DNA from: an uncultured bacterium
GTDB taxonomy: Bacteria; Acidobacteriota; UBA890
Length of the DNA: 5,693 nt
Direction of reading: 5' to 3'
NCBI GenBank assembly: GCA_937922775.1
Contig: CALAKE010000212.1
Span: forward strand, 1-5,693
In this document: positions 1 through 5,148 of the stretch, in pieces
Numbering within the stretch: the first letter of the stretch is position 1
How the letters are laid out: each line of letters starts with the position of its first letter
Position numbers and translations under genes: made by a program
The notes under the pieces: generated by a model
What the model was told of the DNA's origin: nothing
The model's input: only the letters and a program-made list of their open reading frames with translations
The model's database searches: none

Positions 1-3
1 GCT

Positions 4-44
4 GGCCAGCCGCCGGTTGAATCCGCCGCTGCCGGCGGTTGGCC
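4..44. repeat. Long inverted repeat before the permease gene
   Basis: Bases 4-16 (GGCCAGCCGCCGG) pair with 32-44 (CCGGCGGTTGGCC). The match is 13 pairs with one G-U wobble (9 with 39) and encloses a 15-base loop. It ends 27 bases before the chosen ATG of the permease, so it should lie in the 5' leader of that mRNA or at the 3' end of an upstream transcript. No T tract follows, so it is not a standard intrinsic terminator. A shorter competing stem is also possible (23-27 with 34-38). A TGA at 18-20 in the loop could be the stop of an upstream gene, but too little sequence is visible to tell. The function is unknown; the pairing itself is seen directly. Confidence 0.7.
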
Positions 45-71
45 GCTGTCCCAATCTCCGATGTCGTTCCG

Positions 72-2492
72 ATGGAAAAACTGCTGCAAGACATCCGCTT
101 CGGAATTCGAATGCTGGCGAAAAGTCCCGCCGCTTCGATGACTGCAGTCGTCGCCCTGGCCCTGGGCATCAGCGTTTGCACGGTGATGTACTCAATCGTC
201 TACGGGTGCCTGTTGCGGGGGCTCCCCGTTATGGGCAGCAATCGGGTCATGTACCTGGTGGAGACGAACGTCTCCCGTGACGTCGAGCGAGTGTCGGTCC
301 CCTTGCATGACTATCTCGACTGGCAGGCACAGCAAACGAGCTTTGAGCAACTGGGAGCCTACTACTTCGGCACTGTGAATATCAGTGGCAATGACCGGCC
401 GGAGCGTTTCAACGGCGCCTTTGTCACTGCCAATACGTTGACCATTCTAGGTATAAGACCGCTGCTGGGGCGGCTCCTTCTCGAGGGAGAGGATCACCCC
501 GCAGCGGAACCGGTGGTTGTTCTCGGGTTCTCGGTGTGGCGTGACCGGTACGACAGCGACCCGGAGATCGTGGGCAAGACCATCCGTGCCAATGGAGAGC
601 AGACAACGGTAGTAGGGGTCATGCCTGAGGGCTTCGAGTTTCCCGGCTTCCAGAAACTCTGGTTGCCGATCCGGCTGGACCCCCTCCAACTCGACCGCCG
701 CGGGGGCACGGGACTGACCGTCTTTGGCCGCTTGCGTTCAGGCGTCTCATTGGATGCGGCACAGGCCGAGCTCACGTCGATCGCCGCCAGGTTGGAATCG
801 GAACATCCCCAGGTCAACGCCGGAATTGGAGCTCGGATTCAGCCCTTCGCGTATCAGTTCCTCGGCACCGGCGAGGGAGTGTTCGGCCTCTGGCTCATGC
901 AGGGAGCTGTTTTTCTGGTGCTGTTGATTGCATGCGCCAACGTCGCCAACCTGCTTCTTTCTCAGGCTTTCGACCGCGGTCGAGAGGTGGCAATCCGCAC
1001 GGCGCTCGGCGCCAGCCGATGGCGCATCATCTCTCAGGTCCTCACCGAGGTGGGCATCCTGGCAACGTGTGGGGGAATCCTCGGCCTCGCTCTCGCCTAC
1101 ATTGGGGTCGATCTCTTTCACGCTTCAGTGGTCGACAACCCCCCTCCCTTCTTCATGGTCATTGCCATCGATCGGCCGATCCTGCAATTCGTGCTCGGCG
1201 TAGTTCTGACAAGCACGCTTCTGGCCGGGATCTTCCCCGCCTTGCAGGCCTCGGGAGGCAACTTGCATCAGATTCTCGCCGACGAATCGCGTGGCTCGTC
1301 GAGCTTCCGCTTGGGCAAGGTCAGCAAGGGACTCGTGGTGGTTCAGATCGCATTCTCGTGCGCGCTGCTCATGGGAACCGGGCTGATGATCAAGAGCATC
1401 ATGAACCTCGACCAGGCTGACTACGGCTTCGATCCTGACGCCGTTTTCACAGCCGGGGTCAGTCTTTTCGAAGCCGACTACCCGAGCGTTGAGAGCCGTC
1501 GCCAGTTCTTCTCAGAGCTGCATCGCGAGCTCTCCTCCATACCGGGTGTCACCGACGCGACTCTCGCGCAGGCGCTGCCCGTCCAAAGAGTAGGGCTGAG
1601 CAGAATCGCGATTCAGGGCGACAGCTATCCCACCGAAGCCGACTATCCCAGGGCGCGGGTGACCGCAATCACTCCTGGCTACTTTCGCACCTTCGACGCT
1701 GAGGTCTTGGAGGGCCGCGATTTCGTGGATGCGGATGACTTCGCGAGCCTACCCGTGGTCATCGTCAATCTCAGCTTCGTCGATCAGTTCTTTCCGGGCC
1801 AAGACCCTCTGGGGCGCCGCCTTCGCGTGGATCGTCAGGGCAGCGAGCTTGTTTGGATGACAGTCATTGGCGTCGTGCCGGACCTCTACATGGGCGGATA
1901 CCTGAACGAAGAGCCTGCCGGAATGTACACACCTCTGTCACAGGGAGACACCAGAACTGTGAACATCGCCCTGCGCTCCGAGGAACCTCCACTCAGCCTC
2001 GCGCCGATGGTCCGGGATGAGGTGATGGCTCTCGATCCCGACCTGCCCGTCTACGCGGTCGGAACCGCCCGGACGGGCATCAAGGATCAGACTTGGGTGT
2101 ACTGGGTCTTCGGGGGGCTATACGCGATCCTCGGCTTCGTGGCCTTGTTTCTTGCTGCGGTCGGCCTATACGGAGTCATGTCCTTCGCGACGCGGCGCCG
2201 CACGCCGGAGGTCGGCATTCGGATGGCACTCGGGGCGCGCGGGAGCGATGTCGTGCGGCTCATCGTCCGGCAGGGTTTGACTCAGGTCGTCCTTGGGCTC
2301 GGACTGGGCATTGGATTGGCGATGTGGCTCTCTTTCATGATGGCCGGGATGCTCTTTGAGACCGAGCCATTCGATCCGGCTATCTTTCTGGTGATCATCG
2401 CCACCCTGGCGGGTACCGCCATGTTTGCTTGTTGGCTGCCGGCACGACGCGCCTCACGCGTCGACCCGCTCGAGGCGCTGCGATCCCGCTAG
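72..2492 (+). CDS. ABC transporter permease, MacB/FtsX type with duplicated domains (ADOP family)
   Basis: Predicted inner-membrane permease of 806 residues with the layout of the acidobacterial duplicated orphan permeases: two copies of a MacB-type periplasmic domain plus FtsX-type helices. One helix lies near residues 22-48, a periplasmic domain at about 50-265, and helices near 270-292, 326-350 and 370-392. The second half starts with a helix at about 420-440, then a periplasmic domain (440-670) and helices near 674-702, 735-760 and 771-790. Family motifs are visible: ACANVANLLL followed by REVAIRTALGASRWRII, the matching VGIRMALGAR in the second half, and a C-terminal LPARRASRVDPLEALR. 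The ATG at 72 gives the usual family start (MEKLLQDIRFGIRML). An in-frame TTG at 39 would add 11 atypical residues and lies inside the inverted repeat. Neither start has a good Shine-Dalgarno sequence. No ATP-binding subunit is in the window, which is normal for this family. The substrate cannot be read from the sequence; MacB relatives couple ATP hydrolysis in the cytoplasm to work on periplasmic substrates. Confidence 0.93.
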   Translation: MEKLLQDIRFGIRMLAKSPAASMTAVVALALGISVCTVMYSIVYGCLLRGLPVMGSNRVMYLVETNVSRDVERVSVPLHDYLDWQAQQTSFEQLGAYYFGTVNISGNDRPERFNGAFVTANTLTILGIRPLLGRLLLEGEDHPAAEPVVVLGFSVWRDRYDSDPEIVGKTIRANGEQTTVVGVMPEGFEFPGFQKLWLPIRLDPLQLDRRGGTGLTVFGRLRSGVSLDAAQAELTSIAARLESEHPQVNAGIGARIQPFAYQFLGTGEGVFGLWLMQGAVFLVLLIACANVANLLLSQAFDRGREVAIRTALGASRWRIISQVLTEVGILATCGGILGLALAYIGVDLFHASVVDNPPPFFMVIAIDRPILQFVLGVVLTSTLLAGIFPALQASGGNLHQILADESRGSSSFRLGKVSKGLVVVQIAFSCALLMGTGLMIKSIMNLDQADYGFDPDAVFTAGVSLFEADYPSVESRRQFFSELHRELSSIPGVTDATLAQALPVQRVGLSRIAIQGDSYPTEADYPRARVTAITPGYFRTFDAEVLEGRDFVDADDFASLPVVIVNLSFVDQFFPGQDPLGRRLRVDRQGSELVWMTVIGVVPDLYMGGYLNEEPAGMYTPLSQGDTRTVNIALRSEEPPLSLAPMVRDEVMALDPDLPVYAVGTARTGIKDQTWVYWVFGGLYAILGFVALFLAAVGLYGVMSFATRRRTPEVGIRMALGARGSDVVRLIVRQGLTQVVLGLGLGIGLAMWLSFMMAGMLFETEPFDPAIFLVIIATLAGTAMFACWLPARRASRVDPLEALRSR

Positions 2493-2515
2493 TCGGGGCG
2501 CACGACGACTCAGAT

Positions 2516-2544
2516 TCCAAATTATTGGATTTTGGGCTCCCAAA
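2516..2544. repeat. Two small adjacent hairpins after the permease gene
   Basis: Two short perfect inverted repeats lie 24 bases after the permease stop. The first is TCCAA (2516-2520) with TTGGA (2525-2529) around a 4-base loop. The second is TTTGGG (2531-2536) with CCCAAA (2539-2544) around only two bases, so the innermost pair probably stays open in RNA. They may be part of the 3' end structure of the permease transcript. Neither is followed directly by a T tract. Confidence 0.4.
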
Positions 2545-2576
2545 CTGCTCTCCTCTGCCTTCCCCTCTCCTTTTTT
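2545..2576 (+). other. Pyrimidine-rich tract
   Basis: Thirty of 32 bases are C or T, with G only at 2547 and 2557, and the tract ends in six T. It lies between the small hairpins and the terminator-like hairpin and differs clearly in composition from the flanking coding DNA. An unstructured C-rich RNA segment like this could serve as a Rho loading site, but that is inference from composition only. Confidence 0.5.
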
Positions 2577-2584
2577 GTCGGAAA

Positions 2585-2610
2585 AAGCACCCCAAAGGGG
2601 TTTTTCTTCT
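2585..2610 (+). terminator. Candidate intrinsic terminator after the permease gene
   Basis: ACCCC (2589-2593), AAA loop, GGGGT (2597-2601), then a T-rich run TTTTTCTTCT up to 2610. The A run at 2582-2586 can partly pair with the T run. The stem has only five pairs, so it is weak by itself, but its position fits the end of the permease transcript. On the opposite strand the same hairpin is followed by TGC and TTTTT, so it could also stop transcripts reading through from the right-hand operon. It lies before the PDZ gene, which would then need its own promoter between here and 2645, or depend on readthrough. Confidence 0.5.
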
Positions 2611-2630
2611 AGATAGAGAGCGATGCGTAA

Positions 2631-2637
2631 GAGAGAG
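2631..2637 (+). promoter_or_regulatory. Purine-rich ribosome binding site for the PDZ gene
   Basis: GAGAGAG lies 7 bases before the ATG at 2645. It is a partial Shine-Dalgarno match at good spacing and is the main reason to prefer this start over the other in-frame candidates. I saw no convincing -35/-10 pair between the terminator-like hairpin and this site. Confidence 0.45.
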
Positions 2638-2644
2638 CACTGTG

Positions 2645-3178
2645 ATGATGGGGGTAGCGAGAATCCAATTCCATGAATGTTCGACCAAGGTGAGGGTCGG
2701 ACAGACGGCGCGCGGGCGGCGTCACCCCCTCGTCATCGCTGCATTTCTGCTGGTTCTCGTCGGAGCTGCGGTGCCGGCTCACAGCGAGGCCGTGGCGAGC
2801 GTTCATGAAGGCCCCCCGACCCTAGACAATGGCGCGCCTGGGACGAGCTCCGAGGCTGCCGCCTCCTGGGCAGGCTTCGGCGGTGTCGCCATCACCGAGA
2901 TGCTGTCTCAGAGGCTCGGGCTTTCATCAGCGACCGGCGTCATCGTGACCTTCGTACACCCGGAAGGACCTGCCGCCAAGGCGGGACTTCAGACCAGGGA
3001 CATGGTCCTGCAGGCGGATGGCGAGCCCATCGCAGACGGGTCCGCCTGGTCGGAATGGGTTTCGGCGCAGACGCCGGGCACGAAAATCGAGCTCGTCGTG
3101 CGGAGGATGGGCGAGGAGATCAGCCTGCAGCTGAAGATCGAAGAACTGCCCGCCGGCGTGGAGCCTGACGGGAGCTGA
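2645..3178 (+). CDS. Exported protein with a single PDZ domain
   Basis: A 177-residue protein predicted to be exported or membrane-anchored. A hydrophobic stretch at about residues 29-46 follows a basic RGRR cluster and ends in VPAHS, a possible signal peptidase site after residue 47. A low-complexity linker rich in Ala, Gly, Ser and Glu follows. Residues 75-170 form an HtrA-type PDZ domain: WAGFGGVAI as the ligand-binding loop, then TGVIVTFVHPEGPAAKAGL and the DMVLQADGEPI segment. PDZ domains of this type bind C-terminal peptides. There is no serine protease domain and no room for one, so this is a stand-alone PDZ protein, not DegP or DegS. The start is uncertain. ATG 2645 has a weak ribosome binding site but gives a long 27-residue n-region. 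GTG 2690 would give a more usual signal peptide with a poor ribosome binding site. The frame stays open back to 2429, but that part crosses the terminator-like hairpin and is unlikely to be coding. The partner and role are unknown. Confidence 0.8.
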   Translation: MMGVARIQFHECSTKVRVGQTARGRRHPLVIAAFLLVLVGAAVPAHSEAVASVHEGPPTLDNGAPGTSSEAAASWAGFGGVAITEMLSQRLGLSSATGVIVTFVHPEGPAAKAGLQTRDMVLQADGEPIADGSAWSEWVSAQTPGTKIELVVRRMGEEISLQLKIEELPAGVEPDGS

Positions 3179-3192
3179 TCGCACTGATCAGC
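3174..3192. terminator. Hairpin between convergent genes, overlapping the PDZ stop codon
   Basis: GCTGATC (3174-3180) and GATCAGC (3186-3192) form a perfect 7-pair stem with a 5-base loop. The stem contains the TGA stop (3176-3178) of the PDZ gene. No T tract follows on either strand, so this is not a textbook intrinsic terminator. A second small inverted repeat (CCGG-CACA-CCGG, 3192-3203) abuts it. Its place between two convergent transcripts suggests a role in 3' end formation or mRNA protection in both directions. The structure is seen; the role is inferred. Confidence 0.4.
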
Positions 3193-3220
3193 CGGCACAC
3201 CGGGGTCGATCCAATCGTAC

Positions 3221-3499
3221 CTAGTCGAGGTTCTCGACCTCGTGGATTTCCTCGAGGGCGATGAGGCGACGGTGCTTGCGCACTGCCACCACGGCAACCG
3301 TGCCGAAGGTCATGAAGGGTACCGCGAGCAGGAACAGGACGCCCTTCTTGTAGGCGCTCAGCATTCGCTGGCCCTCGACCGAGTTGAAGGCCGTGCCACA
3401 CATGGCGCATTGTGCCGAGGCTGCACCGGGCGTGATCAGCAACACCGCCAAGGCGGCGACGGTCATCAGGATCTTGGCAGAGCGCTTCTTTACGTTCAT
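3221..3499 (-). CDS. Small exported membrane protein with CxxC motif, last gene of the oxidase operon
   Basis: A 92-residue protein of unknown function. Residues 1-29 are a clear signal peptide: a basic start (MNVKKRSAK), a hydrophobic core and an ASA cleavage site. The mature protein would begin QCAMCG, so the CxxC pair (C31, C34) lies at its very N-terminus outside the membrane. A second hydrophobic segment (about 52-73) anchors it, and a basic then acidic tail (RKHRR, later EEIHEVENLD) would lie in the cytoplasm. The base before Cys is Gln, so this is not a lipobox. The gene begins 17 bases after subunit IV, on the same strand, with only a weak GGA as ribosome binding site, so coupling to subunit IV translation is likely. 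Small proteins with a similar signal peptide, CAMC and helix are, as far as I recall, found near oxidase genes in other phyla, without known function. A role in copper handling or redox assembly of the oxidase is a guess from the CxxC and the neighbours. Confidence 0.82.
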   Translation of the reverse strand: MNVKKRSAKILMTVAALAVLLITPGAASAQCAMCGTAFNSVEGQRMLSAYKKGVLFLLAVPFMTFGTVAVVAVRKHRRLIALEEIHEVENLD

Positions 3500-3516
3500 C
3501 GTTCGACGATTCCAGA

Positions 3517-3816
3517 TCAGCTCATGCCCAGAATGCGGTAGGCATCCGGGATGATGAGAAAGTAGAGAACCGCCCCGTTCACCAGCAGCCCGATGAACAC
3601 GGACAAGCGAATAAAGAGTGCCTCGTAGCGCAGGTGCATGAAGTACCCGGCGATCAAGAATGCCTTGGTGAGCATGGCTCCGACCATGATGAGGACGAAA
3701 GCGACACGCGGCATCGGCGCATTGTCGAGGAACAACATGACGACGGTCAGGGCGAGCAGTACGCCCCAGATCATCCAGTAGAGCTTGTAGCCACCAGCTT
3801 CGTTGGTTGCGGTCAT
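3517..3816 (-). CDS. coxD: Cytochrome c oxidase subunit IV (prokaryotic type)
   Basis: A 99-residue inner-membrane protein of the prokaryotic cytochrome c oxidase subunit IV family, a small accessory subunit of the heme-copper oxidase. Three membrane segments are visible at about residues 12-31, 38-60 and 69-90. The family signature TKAFLIAGYFMHLRYE lies at residues 50-65, at the end of the second helix and the following loop. The length is typical. ATG 3816 is supported by GAGGAG eight bases upstream. The gene lies 16 bases after the second subunit III gene and is clearly in the same operon. The subunit has no cofactor ligands; in related oxidases it helps to stabilise the complex. Confidence 0.93.
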   Translation of the reverse strand: MTATNEAGGYKLYWMIWGVLLALTVVMLFLDNAPMPRVAFVLIMVGAMLTKAFLIAGYFMHLRYEALFIRLSVFIGLLVNGAVLYFLIIPDAYRILGMS

Positions 3817-3824
3817 GTCAGCAG

Positions 3825-3830
3825 CTCCTC
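3825..3830 (-). promoter_or_regulatory. Ribosome binding site of subunit IV
   Basis: GAGGAG on the minus strand, 8 bases before ATG 3816. It lies within the 16-base gap behind the TAA of the second subunit III gene and fixes the start of subunit IV. Confidence 0.75.
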
Positions 3831-3832
3831 GA

Positions 3833-4444
3833 TTAGAGCAGGTAGAAACAGGTGAAGACGAAGACCCAGACGAGATCGACGAAGTGCCAATACAGGCCCG
3901 TCATCTCGATGCCCTCGGCCGTCGCGGACCCCTTGGCCCAGCGCAGCGCCATGATCGCGATGACCAGCACACCGGACAGCACGTGGGTACCATGGAAGCC
4001 GGTGATGAGGAAGAAGTAGGCACCGAAGGCCGCGTCACCCCAGGGGTTGGCGTGCAAACGCGCGCCCTCGTGAATCAGGTGTGACCACTCCCAGACCTGC
4101 ATCCCGAGAAAGATCGCGCCGCCAACAATGGTGAGCAGCATGAAACGACTGACACCCTTGCGATCGCCGCTCTGTGCCGCGGCGACAGCGCTAGCCATCG
4201 TGGCGCTGCTGGAGATCAAGATGAAGGTCATCAGTGCGATCATCGGGATGGAGAAGACCTCCGACTGATTCGGCCAGCTGCCCGACATGATGCGCGCGTA
4301 ACCATAGCTGGCCAAAAAGCCGGCGAAGAGCAAACCGTCGGTAATGATGAAGGTCCACATCATCACCTTGCGCCAGCCGGCATCGAAGGGGCATGTCCCT
4401 CCAGCCCAGCGATCTTCCATCACTTGCTGTGCTGCCTCAGCCAT
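3833..4444 (-). CDS. coxC: Cytochrome c oxidase subunit III, second paralogue (more conserved)
   Basis: A 203-residue integral membrane protein of the heme-copper oxidase subunit III family. It is the short bacterial form with five helices: about residues 27-51, 64-90, 99-120, 138-165 and 185-203. Family features are FSIPMIALMTFILISSSAT, VWEWSHLI, GFHGTHVLSG and, near the end, YWHFVDLVWVFVF. Subunit III binds no redox centre; in studied oxidases it binds lipids near subunit I and protects it from turnover inactivation. The Glu of the usual SEVMFF motif (the carbodiimide-reactive Glu90 of the bovine subunit) is replaced by Asp36 (TDGLLF), so an acid is kept. The N-terminal 25 residues are hydrophilic and contain a single Cys (C18). 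ATG 4444 has AGGAG nine bases upstream. The gene follows the first paralogue by 29 bases. Confidence 0.93.
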   Translation of the reverse strand: MAEAAQQVMEDRWAGGTCPFDAGWRKVMMWTFIITDGLLFAGFLASYGYARIMSGSWPNQSEVFSIPMIALMTFILISSSATMASAVAAAQSGDRKGVSRFMLLTIVGGAIFLGMQVWEWSHLIHEGARLHANPWGDAAFGAYFFLITGFHGTHVLSGVLVIAIMALRWAKGSATAEGIEMTGLYWHFVDLVWVFVFTCFYLL

Positions 4445-4453
4445 TCTCTGCGA

Positions 4454-4458
4454 CTCCT
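4454..4458 (-). promoter_or_regulatory. Ribosome binding site of the second subunit III gene
   Basis: AGGAG on the minus strand, 9 bases before ATG 4444, in the 29-base gap after the first subunit III gene. It supports independent initiation of this gene within the operon. Confidence 0.7.
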
Positions 4459-4473
4459 ATGAGGTACTTCGTT

Positions 4474-5094
4474 TCAAAAAAGAGTGAGTAGAACAAACAG
4501 ATAGATCCAAAGCGCTCCGAAGAAGTGCCAGAACGTTGCCGACAGGTTCAGCAACGAGCTCAGTGACGCGCTCTCCGCGACCCCCGCGCGCCTGAAGATG
4601 CGCCAGGCGACGTACAAGAGGAACATCAGGCCCGCGGTCAGGTGCAAAACATGCAGCCCTGTAAGAATGTAGAAGAACGAGCTGTACGGATTCGTCGGTA
4701 TGTAGACGCCCTGAGCTACCAGGTCGCGCCACGCGGCAAATTGCCCGACGACGAACGCGATGCCGAGCAATGCCGTGGCGACGACACTCGCACTCGCCCC
4801 CCGCCACTTTCCGTGGCGAGCGTCGACGCGGGCAATTTCGATCGCGACACTGCTGACAACCAACAAAAGGGTGTTCAGCCACAACACCGACGGCAGGGTC
4901 AGGTACCGCCAGTCCGTCCCCGATTGCCGCACGATATATGCGCTGCTGAAAGCGGCGAACAGCATGGTCGCCGTGGCCAGGAAGACCCAGATCCCGAACT
5001 GCAGGGCGAAATCACGCCGCCTCTGCTCGCCGGCCGCGAGCCTGTACTGGTTTCCCGTTTCTGCTGACATCGCTGCTGTGCTCATATTGGCCAC
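4474..5094 (-). CDS. coxC: Cytochrome c oxidase subunit III, first paralogue (divergent)
   Basis: A 206-residue integral membrane protein, also of the heme-copper oxidase subunit III family with five helices: about residues 30-56, 68-90, 102-122, 138-165 and 184-206. Recognisable parts are GIWVFLATATMLFAAFSSAYIV, LWLNTLLLVVSSV, FYILTGLHVLHLTAG and FWHFFGALWIYLF. It differs from its neighbour at two conserved sites. The Glu of SEVMFF is Ala42 here, and the Asp of WHFVD is Gly193. It has probably diverged in function but keeps the fold. Two starts are possible. GTG 5094 has AGGAGG nine bases upstream. ATG 5085, three codons later, has GAGGTGG five bases upstream. The gene lies 54 bases after subunit I. 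Paired subunit III genes occur in oxidase operons of several phyla. An alternative is that the two proteins occupy different positions or different oxidase assemblies; the sequence cannot decide this. Confidence 0.9.
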   Translation of the reverse strand: MANMSTAAMSAETGNQYRLAAGEQRRRDFALQFGIWVFLATATMLFAAFSSAYIVRQSGTDWRYLTLPSVLWLNTLLLVVSSVAIEIARVDARHGKWRGASASVVATALLGIAFVVGQFAAWRDLVAQGVYIPTNPYSSFFYILTGLHVLHLTAGLMFLLYVAWRIFRRAGVAESASLSSLLNLSATFWHFFGALWIYLFVLLTLF

Positions 5095-5103
5095 CTCATG
5101 GTT

Positions 5104-5109
5104 CCTCCT
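5104..5109 (-). promoter_or_regulatory. Strong ribosome binding site of the first subunit III gene
   Basis: AGGAGG on the minus strand. It is 9 bases from GTG 5094, 4 from an ATG at 5099 that opens a five-codon frame, and 18 from ATG 5085. The spacing favours GTG 5094. A second purine-rich site, GAGGTGG at 5091-5097, serves ATG 5085 better. Confidence 0.7.
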
Positions 5110-5113
5110 GTGC

Positions 5114-5128
5114 CCGGCTCTTAGCCGG
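5114..5128 (-). repeat. Hairpin in the gap between subunit I and subunit III genes
   Basis: CCGGCT and AGCCGG form a perfect six-pair stem with a three-base loop, in the 54-base gap between the subunit I stop and the first subunit III gene. It ends four bases before the AGGAGG site. No T tract follows, so it should not terminate the operon. Likely roles are protection of the subunit I mRNA from 3' decay or tuning of ribosome access, both inferred from position. Confidence 0.5.
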
Positions 5129-5148
5129 ATACAGCCCTCCCTCGGTGG

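Noticed and set aside
39..71. TTG at 39 as the start of the permease
   Set aside because: It lies in the arm of the inverted repeat, has no ribosome binding site, and adds residues before the typical MEKLLQDIRFGIRML family start at 72.
747..1121. Open frames opposite or out of frame within the permease gene
   Set aside because: The permease frame is continuous and carries all family motifs; the shadows show no domain and no ribosome binding site.
2575..2615. Promoter for the PDZ gene (TTGTCG with TAGATA)
   Set aside because: The spacing between the two hexamers is 29 bases, too far for a sigma-70 type promoter, and the elements overlap the terminator-like hairpin.
2429..2644. N-terminal extension of the PDZ frame into the permease gene
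   Set aside because: The extra 72 residues overlap the permease 3' end and run across the terminator-like hairpin and pyrimidine tract; they resemble no domain and would bury the signal peptide.
3404..3420. Lipoprotein signal in the CxxC protein
   Set aside because: The residue before the first Cys is Gln, which does not fit a lipobox; a normal signal peptidase I site (ASA before QC) fits better.
3242..3541. Plus-strand open frames opposite the oxidase genes (also near 3634-3855, 3803-4084 and 4642-5067)
   Set aside because: Their translations are low-complexity, rich in charged residues, His and Gln, match no family, and lie exactly opposite well-recognised membrane protein genes; they are side effects of high GC content.
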